A DNA stretch of 56,639 nt from Bacillota bacterium (GTDB lineage: Bacteria; Bacillota; SHA-98; UBA4971). The stretch is from contig JAAYXB010000091.1 in assembly GCA_012516125.1 (NCBI GenBank), positions 1-56,639 of the forward strand, read 5' to 3'. Positions 7,404 to 17,004 of the stretch are shown here, one piece after another; position 1 is the first letter of the stretch; each line of letters starts with the position of its first letter. The notes below the pieces were generated by a model, which saw only the letters and a program-made list of their open reading frames with translations, was not told the DNA's origin and made no database searches. Position numbers and translations under genes: made by a program.

Positions 7404-9131
7404 ATGCCTGGGGAGGCGCACGACCGGGCCGGGCACGCCGGATACGCTCGGCATACCGGGCGTACTGGTCACGACGCGCGTGATGCACATGACGGCCACG
7501 ACGGTCTGGTGGCGTCGGCCGACCCGGCGGGGCATGCAGAGCAGGTCGGGGACATGGAGCCCGGAGGGCCGGCCACAGGGACCAACCAGGCACCACACGC
7601 CGTGGGCGCAGGCGAAGTAGGCCGCGCAGCATACCTCCTCGAGATGCGCAACATCACCAAGGACTTTCCGGGAGTCAGGGCCCTCGACAACGTCAGCTTC
7701 ACGCTGGCTCCCGGGGAGGTCCACGCCCTCGCGGGCGAGAACGGCGCGGGGAAGTCCACGCTCATCAAGATACTCGCCGGCGCTGAGCGGATGACCTCAG
7801 GGGAGATATTCCTCGGTGGCAGCAGGGTGGACATAACAGGTCCTCTTCACGCGAAGAAGCTCGGCATAAGCGTAATCTACCAGGAGTTTGACCTCATCCC
7901 GTTCCTGTCGGTCGCGGAGAACATCCTCCTCGGGCGCGAGCCGCGAAAAGGCGCGTTCATCGATTGGCCCGCGCTTTACGCGCAGGCAGGCGAGGCGCTC
8001 AGGAGGCTTGGCATAGACCTGGACCTCCGGGCCGTCGTGAACGACCTCAGCGTTGCCCAGAAGCAGATGACGGAGATCGCGAAGGCAGTGTCCACCGACG
8101 CTCGTATTATCGTCATGGACGAACCCTCCGCTACGCTCACCCTTCGGGAGCAGGCGCACCTTTTCGACCTTGTGCGGACGCTGAAGAAGCAGGGGGTCGC
8201 CATCATCTACATCTCTCACCGGCTCGAGGAGCTCTTCGAGATAGCGGACCGCGTGACCGTGCTTCGCGACGGCAGGCGGGTCATGACCGCGCCTGTCAGC
8301 GAGGTCACGAGGGAGCAACTCGTAAAGCACATGGTCGGGCGCGAGCTTACCGGTGACTATCCGAGGAGGACCCACCCGCCCGGAAAGGAGATCCTCAGTG
8401 TGCGGGATCTTTCGAGGCGCGGAGTTGTCCACGATGTGAGTTTCTCGCTGCGTGAGGGCGAGGTGCTCGGCATCACGGGTCTTGTCGGATCCGGCCGGAC
8501 TGAGATCGCCCGCGCGATCTTCGGGGCAGACCCGGCGGATGCCGGGGAGATACGCCTCGCTGGCGAGCGGCTTCACATCAGGGACCCGCGTGCGGCCATC
8601 CGCGCTGGGATCAGCCTTGCAACGGAGGACCGCAAGGAGCAGGGCCTGGTCCTCATAATGAGCGTCCGCGAGAACGTAACCCTCGCAAACCTGCGTACCC
8701 TCGCAAAGCGCGGGTTCGTGAACAGAAGGCGCGAGAACACCGAGGCGTCGCGGCTCGTTCAGTCGCTTGCCATCAAGACCGCGGGTCTCGAGCAGAAGGT
8801 GCAGAACCTGAGCGGCGGCAACCAGCAAAAGGTGGTCCTGGCGAAGTGGCTTTTCACCAACTCGAAGGTAGTGATATTCGACGAGCCCACGCGCGGCATA
8901 GATGTCGGGGCGAAGCAGGAGATATACCGGCTTATGAACGATCTTGCCGAACAGGGCGTCGGGATAATCATGATCTCGTCTGAGCTTCCGGAGGTCCTCG
9001 GGATGAGCGATCGCATCCTTGTGATCCATGAGGGCAGAGTGCGTGCCGAGCTAACCCGGGACGAGGCCACGCAGGAGAAGATCATGAGTTACGCTATGGG
9101 CGGCCCGGTGGCCCCACCGCAAGCCGGGTGA
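7404..9131 (+). CDS. Sugar ABC transporter ATP-binding protein with tandem ATPase domains (RbsA-like)
   Basis: A 575-residue protein with two fused nucleotide-binding domains. Domain 1 has GENGAGKST, a degenerate signature LSVAQKQ and Walker B IIVMDEPSA. Domain 2 has a divergent Walker A (LVGSGRTE), signature LSGGNQQK and Walker B VVIFDEPTRG. This is the RbsA/MglA class that energises CUT2 sugar importers. The first about 75 residues, before the normal start LLEMRNITKDF, form an unusual His/Asp/Gly-rich extension. GGGGAGGG seven bases before ATG 7404 supports translation of that extension, and the internal ATG 7644 has no ribosome site. Confidence 0.92.
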   Translation: MPGEAHDRAGHAGYARHTGRTGHDARDAHDGHDGLVASADPAGHAEQVGDMEPGGPATGTNQAPHAVGAGEVGRAAYLLEMRNITKDFPGVRALDNVSFTLAPGEVHALAGENGAGKSTLIKILAGAERMTSGEIFLGGSRVDITGPLHAKKLGISVIYQEFDLIPFLSVAENILLGREPRKGAFIDWPALYAQAGEALRRLGIDLDLRAVVNDLSVAQKQMTEIAKAVSTDARIIVMDEPSATLTLREQAHLFDLVRTLKKQGVAIIYISHRLEELFEIADRVTVLRDGRRVMTAPVSEVTREQLVKHMVGRELTGDYPRRTHPPGKEILSVRDLSRRGVVHDVSFSLREGEVLGITGLVGSGRTEIARAIFGADPADAGEIRLAGERLHIRDPRAAIRAGISLATEDRKEQGLVLIMSVRENVTLANLRTLAKRGFVNRRRENTEASRLVQSLAIKTAGLEQKVQNLSGGNQQKVVLAKWLFTNSKVVIFDEPTRGIDVGAKQEIYRLMNDLAEQGVGIIMISSELPEVLGMSDRILVIHEGRVRAELTRDEATQEKIMSYAMGGPVAPPQAG

Positions 9132-9287
9132 GGCTGAAGCGGCTGTGCGTCGCCGTGCGTCATCAACTGCTGCCGGGCCGCGCCGGGCCACCGCCTGAGC
9201 ACGTGGGGACCTGGATGGTCCGGGAGGAGGCGTGCTGAAGAGGCACGCCGCGGTGGGCGGAGCGCGGAGTAAGGAGGGGACACACGG

Positions 9288-10385
9288 ATGTGGGACTCGC
9301 GTAAGAACCTGGCTCAGGTGGCGCCCGCGGGGGTGGTCGCGGCCGGCGGTCCCGGTAGTGATGGCGGCGCGGGCGCAAGCGCTGCCGTGGCACGGCGTAG
9401 AAGTGGCCTGGGCGCGAGGCTTGGCCGCCTCTTTGAGGATTACGGGATGGCGCTCGTCTTCGCCGGGATATGCGTCCTTTTCACCATCTGGACGAAGGGG
9501 CTTTTCATCAGGCCCGACAATATCGTGAACGTGCTGCGGCAGATCTCGATCAACGCGTGCATCGCCACAGGCATGACGTTCGTGATAATCACCGGCGGCG
9601 TGGACCTCTCCGTGGGGTCGGTCCTCGCGGTGGTCGGGATTGTCACCGCGAAGCTTCTCACAAGGTTGCCGGGGCTTATGCCGGTCCTCCCGGCGATCAT
9701 CCTGTCGTGCCTCGTCGGGCTCATGATGGGTGGGGTTATGGGATCGGTCAATGGCTTCACCATAACGCGGTTTCGAGTTCCGCCGTTCGTGTCCACCCTC
9801 GCGATGATGACAGCCGCCCGGGGGGTTGCGTTTCTCCTCTCCGACGGGCGCCCGGTCTGGAACCTGCCGCTGCAGTTCAACTTCATCGGTCGAGGTTACG
9901 TCCTCGACAAGGTGTTCGGACCGTGGGTCCCGATGCCGGTGGTCATCATGGTCGTGGTCATGGCCACAGCGCACGTCATCCTCACCCGCACCCAGATCGG
10001 CCGCTACGTCTACGCGGTGGGAGGCAACGAGGAAGCGGCGAGGCTGTCAGGTATAAACGTCGCGCGGGTGAAGATGTTCGCGTATAGCCTGAGCGGCGTG
10101 ACGGCGGCTCTCGGCGGCATCATCCTCATATCGCGCCTGGCCTCGGGCCAGCCGGGAGCGGGGGAGTCGTACGAGCTCTATGCCATCGCCGCCACGGTCC
10201 TGGGCGGTACGTCCATGTCGGGCGGCAAGGGCACCATGGTCGGCACGGCCATAGGCGCTCTCATAATGGGGGTTCTCAATAACGGCCTGAACCTGGCGGG
10301 AGTGGAATCGTACAGCCAGAACGTCATCCTTGGCGCGGTCATCCTGGGGGCCGTGCTCATCGATAGACTGAGGAAGGGCGCGTAG
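9288..10385 (+). CDS. Sugar ABC transporter permease (RbsC-like)
   Basis: A 365-residue integral membrane protein of the BPD_transp_2 family. After a Gly/Ala-rich cytoplasmic N-terminus of about 45 residues there are eight to ten transmembrane segments. Family landmarks are GGVDLSVGSV, the ATPase-contact loop AVGGNEEAARLSGIN and VLGGTSMSGGKG. ATG 9288 has AAGGAGGG nine bases upstream. It forms the pore with the preceding ATPase and the binding protein(s) on either side. Confidence 0.93.
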   Translation: MWDSRKNLAQVAPAGVVAAGGPGSDGGAGASAAVARRRSGLGARLGRLFEDYGMALVFAGICVLFTIWTKGLFIRPDNIVNVLRQISINACIATGMTFVIITGGVDLSVGSVLAVVGIVTAKLLTRLPGLMPVLPAIILSCLVGLMMGGVMGSVNGFTITRFRVPPFVSTLAMMTAARGVAFLLSDGRPVWNLPLQFNFIGRGYVLDKVFGPWVPMPVVIMVVVMATAHVILTRTQIGRYVYAVGGNEEAARLSGINVARVKMFAYSLSGVTAALGGIILISRLASGQPGAGESYELYAIAATVLGGTSMSGGKGTMVGTAIGALIMGVLNNGLNLAGVESYSQNVILGAVILGAVLIDRLRKGA

Positions 10386-10593
10386 CGGCAGGGCGGCAAA
10401 GCACGGAAGGGGTAAAGCGGCGGAGTAACGGAACGGCGGATCGACCCGGCTAAGAGGGTCACACGATGCTGGAGGAATGTCCCCGGCGGCGTCGAAGAAC
10501 CGCACCGGGGACTACTCTGCGTTACCAGGGAACTGCGCCTGAGAACTGACCCAGTACATTGGTATCGATGGGGAGCAGGGGGCTTCGGTTGAC

Positions 10594-12765
10594 GTGATGA
10601 AGCCGCTCCGCGTAAAGGCGCTGCCCGGCGCCATCAGCCTGCAGGCGAGGATCATCCTGTACCTTGTCCCGCTCCTCGCGGTGCTCATTTCCGCCGTGAC
10701 AATGCTCGGCATGGGCATGATCAGGCGGGGAATCATCCAGCAGATGCAGCGCGACGGGGTGGCCCTCGCGCGTTCCTACGCCCTGAGCGCCGAGAACGCC
10801 ATTATTCTTGGCTCAGGGCTTGGCCGCGTCACGGGAGAGGCTTCGCGCTCGAGCGGGGTCCGGTATCTCAAGATCGTGGACGACAGGGGTGTGGTCATCG
10901 CTCACACCGACGTGTCGGCCATCGGAAAGCACGACGTGGACCCATGGGTCGAGGAAGCCCTCGCGGGCCCCATCACCGCCGTGCAGGTGGGGAGCAAGCC
11001 GATATCCGGGATGAGCCGCGCCGAGGGCGACATCGGCGGGGACCAGGTCTTCAGGGTAGTAGTGCCCCTGGTCGTGCTGGACTCGGTGGTTGGGGCGCTC
11101 GATCTCGGCCTCGATACCGCTGGCGTGCTTGAGGCCCTGGGGCGGTCCGCCCGTCAGTCGCTCGCCGTCGCCGCGGTGGGCCTCGTGTTCGGTGCCCTCT
11201 ATGCCTGGTTTTTCGCGCGCGTCTTCACGCGGCCCATAGGCCGGCTCGCGCACGCGGCAGACATGATCGCCGGAGGCGACCTCGACCAGGAGGTGGCGCT
11301 CGACTCCGAGGACGAGATCGGGAGGCTTGCCTTCTCGTTCAATCGCATGGCGCGTAGTCTCAAAGAGTACATGGGAAACCTGCGACGGGCGAACGCCGAG
11401 ATCGAGGCCCGCGCGGAGACCATCCAGAAACTCATGTGCTACACAGAGGATATCCTCGCGAACATTCCCGCGGGCGTGATCACCGTGGACCTCGACGGCA
11501 AGGTGACCGTGGCAAACGGCGCGGCCCGAAGGCTTCTGGCGGGAGCTGCCGGGGCAACCGGAGCCACCGGAGCCACCGGAGCCACTGGGGGCACCGGGGG
11601 CACCGGGGGTACGGGAGCCGCCGGAGCTACCGGGAGCGCCGAGGCTACAGGGGTCATCGGGACCGCCGTTGCCGCCGGGCATGGCGGGGATGCGGGCGCC
11701 TCGCAGCCCGTGGGAATGGCGCCCGGCTCCGACGGCGGCCCGGCCGGCTACGAGCCTGGCATCACTCACATCACTCCCATCATAGGCACGCACTACCGCA
11801 AAGCTTTCGGGGCGACTCCCGCGATCGTAGCCCTCATCGACGATGCGCTCTCGCACGGGCGCACCAGGCGCGGTTGTGAGACCACCGTGCCCATCAGTGG
11901 CGCTTCCGCGACTCTTGTGGCCAGCAGCAGCGTGCTCCTGGACAGAAACCAGCAGCCCCTTGGTGTTGCCGTCACCTTCGAGGACGTGACGGAGTTGCGG
12001 GAGCTGCAGCGGCAGGTCCACGAGGCCGCCAAGCTCGCGGCGGTGGGTGAGCTTTCGGCAGGCCTCGCGCACGAGGTCCGTAACCCGCTCGGGGCGATAA
12101 AGGCGTGTTCGCAATTCCTGGAGGACCGCGTCCCGGGGGATGAGTCCCTCAGGCGGTTCACGAGGATACTCGTGCGGGAGGTTGATAGGCTGGACCAGCT
12201 GGTGGAGAGGCTTCTCGGGTTCGCGCGGCCAAGGGAGAGCGACATGCAGTACGTCGACATCCACGAGGTGCTCGACCGGATGGTGTCGCTCGTGGGTTTG
12301 AAGGCAAAACAGGCCAGGGTGGAGGTCGTGCGGCGGTACGAGCCCGACCTGCCCAGGGTATTCGCAGATCCCGAGAAGCTCCAGCAGGCATTCCTCAATA
12401 TCATGCTAAACGCCATCGACGCCATGCCCCAGGGCGGAGTCCTTGCGGTAGCCACGGCTGCTTGCTGTGGGCCAGAGTCGGCCGCAGGCAGCAGGGTCAG
12501 AATCGACTTCCGTGACACGGGGGTCGGCATACCCCCGGACCAGCTTGACAAGGTCTTCACGCCGTTCTTCACCACAAGGGAGCGGGGAACGGGGCTCGGC
12601 CTTGCCATCGCGCGGCGGGTTGTGTCGGAGCACGGCGGGGAGATAACCGTCGAGAGCGAGCCCGGGGTCGGGACGGCGTTTTCCATTTTTCTGCCTGTTG
12701 CCCGGGGGACGCCCCTCGACATGGGACCCGCTGCGACCGAGGCTGCTCCGGAGGACATGACGTGA
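10594..12765 (+). CDS. Membrane sensor histidine kinase
   Basis: A 723-residue kinase. Layout: transmembrane helix about 19-40, extracytoplasmic sensor about 45-190 (Cache-like), second transmembrane helix about 190-212, HAMP about 213-265, coiled coil, PAS-like domain about 285-465, HisKA with phosphoacceptor H493 (GLAHEVRNPLG), and HATPase with DTGVGIP and GTGLGLAI. The PAS region is interrupted by a collagen-like Gly-Ala-Thr tract (about 310-355). It lies between the permease and a second binding protein and is followed by a response regulator, so it probably senses the transported sugar directly or through that binding protein. GTG 10594 and ATG 10597 are both plausible starts. Confidence 0.92.
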   Translation: MMKPLRVKALPGAISLQARIILYLVPLLAVLISAVTMLGMGMIRRGIIQQMQRDGVALARSYALSAENAIILGSGLGRVTGEASRSSGVRYLKIVDDRGVVIAHTDVSAIGKHDVDPWVEEALAGPITAVQVGSKPISGMSRAEGDIGGDQVFRVVVPLVVLDSVVGALDLGLDTAGVLEALGRSARQSLAVAAVGLVFGALYAWFFARVFTRPIGRLAHAADMIAGGDLDQEVALDSEDEIGRLAFSFNRMARSLKEYMGNLRRANAEIEARAETIQKLMCYTEDILANIPAGVITVDLDGKVTVANGAARRLLAGAAGATGATGATGATGGTGGTGGTGAAGATGSAEATGVIGTAVAAGHGGDAGASQPVGMAPGSDGGPAGYEPGITHITPIIGTHYRKAFGATPAIVALIDDALSHGRTRRGCETTVPISGASATLVASSSVLLDRNQQPLGVAVTFEDVTELRELQRQVHEAAKLAAVGELSAGLAHEVRNPLGAIKACSQFLEDRVPGDESLRRFTRILVREVDRLDQLVERLLGFARPRESDMQYVDIHEVLDRMVSLVGLKAKQARVEVVRRYEPDLPRVFADPEKLQQAFLNIMLNAIDAMPQGGVLAVATAACCGPESAAGSRVRIDFRDTGVGIPPDQLDKVFTPFFTTRERGTGLGLAIARRVVSEHGGEITVESEPGVGTAFSIFLPVARGTPLDMGPAATEAAPEDMT

Positions 12766-12847
12766 TGGTGGGTCACGAACACAATCGGGCCGGGTGGCCC
12801 GGCAGGAACCGGCGTTTTGAGTGCATCGGTACGGGGGAGGAGATACC

Positions 12848-13801
12848 ATGGTGCGGAGAAGGCACGGATGGAGTCGTATTCTGGTTCTCCTGACCGATCT
12901 TGCAGTCATGGCCGTCCTTGTTGCAGGCACGGGCGCGCTCGCGGCAGCGCCTGCTCCTGCGAAGCGCCGGATAGCGGCATCTCTCCTCACGAGCAAGCAC
13001 GGGTTCTACCAGGAACTCGAGGACGGCCTTGTTGCCGAGGGGCGCAAGTACGGATTCGAGCTGGACATCACATACGCCGAGTTCGACGCGGCGAAGCAGG
13101 CCCGCCAGATCGAAGATCTCATCGCCAGAAAGCCCGATGCTCTCATCATCTCCCCATGCGACTCGACCGCCATTGGCGAGAGTATCGTAAAGGCCAATAA
13201 GGCCTCGATACCTGTCTTCACCGTCGATATTGCGAACCGATCCGGATACGGGAGCGTGGTCTCGCATATCGCGTCGGACAACTTCGAGGGGGGCCGGCTT
13301 GCCGGGCAGCTCATGGCAAAGGCCCTCGGCGGAACGGGCAAGGTCATCATCATAAACCATCCCAGCATCACCTCGGTGATGGACCGGGTGAGCGGGTTTC
13401 GCGAGTATCTCGAGCAGTACCCGGGGATCCAGATCGTCGCGGACATCCCGGCATGGGGACAGAGAAGCCGGGCGACCGCCATCATGGAGGATGTCCTCAT
13501 GATGATGCCGTATATCGACGGCGTCTTTGGCATAAACGACGACTCGGCGCTCGGAGCGCTCCAGGCCATCGAGGCGGCGAGGGTGAAGCGGCGTATCGTG
13601 GTGGTGGGCTACGACGGCACCCCGGAGGCGGTGAAGGCCATCCGGGCGTCGAAGATATACGGGGATGTGGTCCAGTACCCCAGACAGATAGGAGTGCTGG
13701 CTATCCAGGCGATCCGCGACCATTTCAACGGGCTGCCCGTGAAGCCTTACATTGCCGTGGGAGTGGGGATTGTCACCGCGGATAGCCTCGGCGGCCCGTG
13801 A
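12848..13801 (+). CDS. Second RbsB-like binding protein, candidate sensor partner
   Basis: A 317-residue exported type I binding protein with a signal peptide ending near residue 35 (GALAAAP). It shares almost every motif with the binding protein at 6237: IISPCDST, TVDIANR, SDNFEGGR, PAWGQR, GINDDSALGAL and VVGYDGTPEA. It is therefore a paralogue from duplication. Its position between kinase and response regulator, rather than with the transporter genes, suggests a role in signalling, as LuxP- or ChvE-like proteins have for their kinases. It could also be a second receptor for the same permease. ATG 12848 follows GGGGGAGGAG. Confidence 0.9.
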   Translation: MVRRRHGWSRILVLLTDLAVMAVLVAGTGALAAAPAPAKRRIAASLLTSKHGFYQELEDGLVAEGRKYGFELDITYAEFDAAKQARQIEDLIARKPDALIISPCDSTAIGESIVKANKASIPVFTVDIANRSGYGSVVSHIASDNFEGGRLAGQLMAKALGGTGKVIIINHPSITSVMDRVSGFREYLEQYPGIQIVADIPAWGQRSRATAIMEDVLMMMPYIDGVFGINDDSALGALQAIEAARVKRRIVVVGYDGTPEAVKAIRASKIYGDVVQYPRQIGVLAIQAIRDHFNGLPVKPYIAVGVGIVTADSLGGP

Positions 13802-13907
13802 GGCGGTACCCTTTGGGGCTGTGCGGGGCTGCGCAGGACAAGACAGGGCATGCAGGCGACCCGGAAAGGGCAGGCTCAGGCTGGTCTTGGTTTCGGAGGC
13901 GAAGGGC

Positions 13908-15524
13908 TTGAGAGACGAGAGGGACACAAGAAGCGCGACTTCTATCCTGGTGGTGGACGATGATGAGGGCATCCGGGAGACGCTCGAGGCCGTGCTCTCA
14001 GAGGAGGGCTACCAGGTGGCCGCGACGGGCACGGGCCGCGGGGCGCTAGAGCTTGCGCGCGGGCGCGAGTTTCACCTGGTCCTTCTGGATCTCAGAATGC
14101 CGGACATGAGCGGACTCGAGATCCTGCCACGCATGCGGAGCGAGCTGCCGCGCGCTCCGATCATCATCATGACGGCGTACGGGACGATCAAGACGGCCGT
14201 CGAGGCAGTGAAGCAGGGGGCCTACGATTTCGTCTCAAAGCCCTTCGACCTTGATGAGATGCGCATCACCATAGAGAAGGCCCTGGCCCACGAGCGCCTC
14301 AAGATGGAGAACGAGCGCCTGCGGACCATGCTGGAGGACGAGCTCGTGTTCCAGGAAATCGTCGGCCGGAGCAGCAAGATGCGAGCGGTGTTCGAGCTCA
14401 TCAGGAAGGTCATGAACCATGACGTTACCGTTCTCATCGTCGGGGAGAGCGGGACGGGGAAGGAGCTCGTGGCGAGGGCGATCCACTACAACAGCCCGCG
14501 CCGCGCCGGCCCGTTCCTGAAGCTGAATTGCGCCGCACTGCCTGACGCGCTGCTTGAAAGCGAGCTGTTCGGTTACGAGAAGGGGGCTTTCACCGGGGCC
14601 CAGGTGCGAAAGCCAGGCCGCTTCGAGCTCGCCGACGGCGGCACGCTCTTCCTGGACGAGATCGGCAACATGAGCCCATCGATGCAGGTCAAGCTCCTGC
14701 GCGTCCTGCAAGAGAAGGAGTTCGAGCGGGTCGGCGGCAAGGGCACCGTCAAGGTGGACGTCCGAATACTCGCAGCGACGAACTCGAATCTCAAGTCCGA
14801 GGTGGCGAAGGGTACCTTCCGGGAGGACCTATACTACCGGCTCAACGTCGTTCAGATCCACGTGCCGCCGCTTCGGGAGCGCAAGGAGGACATCCCCCTC
14901 CTGGTGCAGCACTTCATCAAGGAATTCAACGTGTCCCTCGGGAAGGAGTTCGCTGGCGTCTCGCCGCAGGCCATGAACCATCTTGCGCGCTACGACTGGC
15001 CGGGCAACGTGCGGGAACTCAAGAACGCCATCGAGGCCGCTATGCTTCTCGGGGAGGGGCCGTTTATCATGCCTGAGCATCTGCCCGAGGAAGTGACGGA
15101 CGGCGCGGCAGCGGCGCGAGCGGCGCTTGGGTCGGCGGCACCTGATGGTTCTGGAGTCGCAAGCCGTGCTTCTGGCTCCGGGTTCTGCCCTGATCTTCCG
15201 CCTGCTTCGGGTTCCGGTGCCAGTGTTACTCCGGGCTCTTCGTCCGCCTCCGCCTCCGCCTCCGCTTCCGCCTCCGCCTGTGCCTCTGTCTTTGCTCCTG
15301 CTCCTGCCCCTGCCCCTGCTCCTGCTCCTGTTTCTGCTTCTGCCACCATCCCAGCCGATCCTTCGGCAAACGCGCCCCTTGAGGCGGTGGAGCGCGAGCA
15401 CATTCTTCGCGTGTTGAGGCAGTGCTCGTGGAACCAGTCCAAGGCTGCGTGGGTGCTCGGTGTGCACCGCAATACGCTTCGCAAGAAGATAAAGGAATAC
15501 GACCTCGAGAGGGCGAAAACCTGA
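13908..15524 (+). CDS. NtrC-family sigma-54-dependent response regulator
   Basis: A 538-residue activator. The receiver domain has the acidic pair D17/D18, phosphoacceptor D61 (LLDLRMPD) and SKPFD. The AAA+ domain has Walker A GESGTGKE, the sigma-54 contact loop GAFTGA and Walker B LFLDEIG. The C-terminal Fis-type helix-turn-helix (NQSKAAWVLGVHRNTLRKKI) should bind enhancer sites. Between AAA+ and Fis is a long Ser/Ala/Pro-rich low-complexity linker. TTG 13908 is chosen because GGAGG lies eight bases upstream and the receiver begins directly after it. With the kinase upstream and the sigma-54 promoter at 6033, it most likely activates this operon. Confidence 0.92.
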   Translation: MRDERDTRSATSILVVDDDEGIRETLEAVLSEEGYQVAATGTGRGALELARGREFHLVLLDLRMPDMSGLEILPRMRSELPRAPIIIMTAYGTIKTAVEAVKQGAYDFVSKPFDLDEMRITIEKALAHERLKMENERLRTMLEDELVFQEIVGRSSKMRAVFELIRKVMNHDVTVLIVGESGTGKELVARAIHYNSPRRAGPFLKLNCAALPDALLESELFGYEKGAFTGAQVRKPGRFELADGGTLFLDEIGNMSPSMQVKLLRVLQEKEFERVGGKGTVKVDVRILAATNSNLKSEVAKGTFREDLYYRLNVVQIHVPPLRERKEDIPLLVQHFIKEFNVSLGKEFAGVSPQAMNHLARYDWPGNVRELKNAIEAAMLLGEGPFIMPEHLPEEVTDGAAAARAALGSAAPDGSGVASRASGSGFCPDLPPASGSGASVTPGSSSASASASASASACASVFAPAPAPAPAPAPVSASATIPADPSANAPLEAVEREHILRVLRQCSWNQSKAAWVLGVHRNTLRKKIKEYDLERAKT

Positions 15525-15730
15525 GGCGTGCTGAGAGGCGTGGAGGTGCCGGAGAGGTGCGAGTTTGACGAAAACCCCCTGACTGCGCCGGGAGCAGGGA
15601 TCGTCTCGTTCTGGTGGAAGGAAACCTCTCCGTGATGGCGAATATCAGATACGTGCGCTGCGGATGGGCTTCGGGAGCGGGCGATGTGCCCACGAGCCGC
15701 GGCCAGTCCTTAAGGGGAGGGTAAACGGGT

Positions 15731-16774
15731 ATGGCTGTGTTCAGAAAGTCGGGAATGGTATGGGGCGTTGCGTTATTGTTCGTGCTCGTCTTGGCGGTTG
15801 GGGTGTCAACAGGCGTCGCCGCTCCGAAGGCGAGGGTTGCGGTAGTGTTCGCCACCGGAGGCCTCGGGGACAAGTCCTTCAACGATTCAGGTTTTGCGGG
15901 GCTGAAACGCGCGGAGAAGGAGCTCGGCATCGAGTCTCAGTACGCTGAGCCGCAGCAGATAGCCGAGTATGAGACGCTTCTCACGCAGTTCGCACAGACG
16001 AGGAAGTATGACCTTATTGTATCCATCGGTTTTGACCAGGCTGACGCTTTGAAGGTGGTTTCTGCGAAGTTCCCGAACCAGAAGTTCGCCATCATCGATA
16101 CGGTGGTTGATGCCCCGAACGTCGCTTCATATGTGTATAAGGAACAGGAGCGCGGTTTCGTGCTCGGCGTCATCGCTGGCCTCATGACCACGAAGACCGG
16201 TGACCCGCGCATCAACCCAGAGAAGGTTATAGGCGTAGTAGGCGGAATGGATATCCCGCTCATCAACGCCAACATCGCCGGGTACATGGCTGGCGCCAAG
16301 TACGTGAACCCCGATGTCGAGGTGCTATATTCGTACGTGGGCGCTTGGGCCGACCCTGCCAAGGGGAAGGAACTCACGCTGGTGCAGTTCAACCAGGGAG
16401 CCGACATCGTGTGGCAGGCCGCGGGTAGGTCGGGCCTGGGTGTTATCAAGGCGGCAGAGGAAACGAACCACTATGCCATCGGCGCCGACTCCGACCAGTG
16501 TTATCTTGCGCCTAAGAACGTGTTGACCAATGGGATGAAGTTTGTTGACAATACGATCTACACCGCAATTGAGCAGGTCATCTCCGGCAAGTTTAAGGGC
16601 GGCATCCACGTGCTGGGGCTGGCCGAGAAAGGTCTCGGGTACACCACAAGCCTGGTGCCAGCGGATATCGTCGCGAAGGTGGACGCCCTCGCCCAAAAGG
16701 TGATATCGGGTGAGCTGGCCATCCCTGACAAGATACAGGACGTGGAGGCGTGGCTGAAGGCGCATAAGAAGTAG
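15731..16774 (+). CDS. BMP-family substrate-binding protein (PnrA/TmpC-like)
   Basis: A 347-residue exported protein with a signal peptide of about 30 residues (cut near GVAA) and no lipobox Cys. The mature part begins ARVAVVFATGGLGDKSFND, the hallmark of the basic membrane protein family (PF02608), with GFDQAD, DTVV and GADSDQ further on. Characterised relatives bind purine nucleosides. ATG 15731 follows GGGGAGGG. It is the first gene of an operon with an ATPase and two permeases. There is no sigma-54 box or purine riboswitch in the 206 bases upstream, so its control differs from that of the preceding operon. Confidence 0.92.
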   Translation: MAVFRKSGMVWGVALLFVLVLAVGVSTGVAAPKARVAVVFATGGLGDKSFNDSGFAGLKRAEKELGIESQYAEPQQIAEYETLLTQFAQTRKYDLIVSIGFDQADALKVVSAKFPNQKFAIIDTVVDAPNVASYVYKEQERGFVLGVIAGLMTTKTGDPRINPEKVIGVVGGMDIPLINANIAGYMAGAKYVNPDVEVLYSYVGAWADPAKGKELTLVQFNQGADIVWQAAGRSGLGVIKAAEETNHYAIGADSDQCYLAPKNVLTNGMKFVDNTIYTAIEQVISGKFKGGIHVLGLAEKGLGYTTSLVPADIVAKVDALAQKVISGELAIPDKIQDVEAWLKAHKK

Positions 16775-16939
16775 TGGGCGAACGGAGAAGCGGCGCGCGA
16801 ACGAGCGTCGCAGCGTGGAAGCGTCGAAGCCGGGAAAACGGCGGCCAAGAGAGCGCTGGTAGTCGTGAAAACCGACACCCACTCGAGGGACGGCGCCGGG
16901 AGCACCGGGAGCAGAAAAGGGAAAGCAGAAAAGGCGGAT

Positions 16940-16968
16940 GCGGGGCAGGGAGGCTTTCCCTGCCCCGC
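16940..16968 (+). other. Perfect GC-rich hairpin upstream of the ATPase gene
   Basis: An 11-bp perfect stem, GCGGGGCAGGG (16940-16950) with CCCTGCCCCGC (16958-16968), and a seven-base loop. No U-run follows. It sits between the binding-protein and ATPase genes, the same position as the hairpin at 7294 in the other transporter operon. Confidence 0.6.
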
Positions 16969-17004
16969 TATCGGAATTGGAATCGGAGTGAGGTTTGTCG
17001 CGCC

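Noticed and set aside
6414-7724. Minus-strand open frame of 436 codons opposite the first binding protein and ATPase
   Set aside because: It is antisense to well-supported genes, has no ribosome site or family motif, and reflects the high GC content. Similar antisense frames at 7797-9029, 10813-12264 and 41162-42541 were dropped for the same reason.
11540-11650. Repeats in the kinase gene as a CRISPR-like or minisatellite array
   Set aside because: The repeats are in-frame nine-base units inside a coding region, without spacers. No CRISPR array or cas gene was seen anywhere in the window.
15127-15417. Leucine/proline-rich frame opposite-phase to the activator linker
   Set aside because: It is a frame-shifted reading of the Ser/Ala/Pro simple-sequence linker, not a separate membrane protein.
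15525-15730. Sigma-54 promoter or purine riboswitch before the BMP transporter operon
   Set aside because: I looked for TGGCAC-N5-TTGC and for the purine aptamer core; neither is present.
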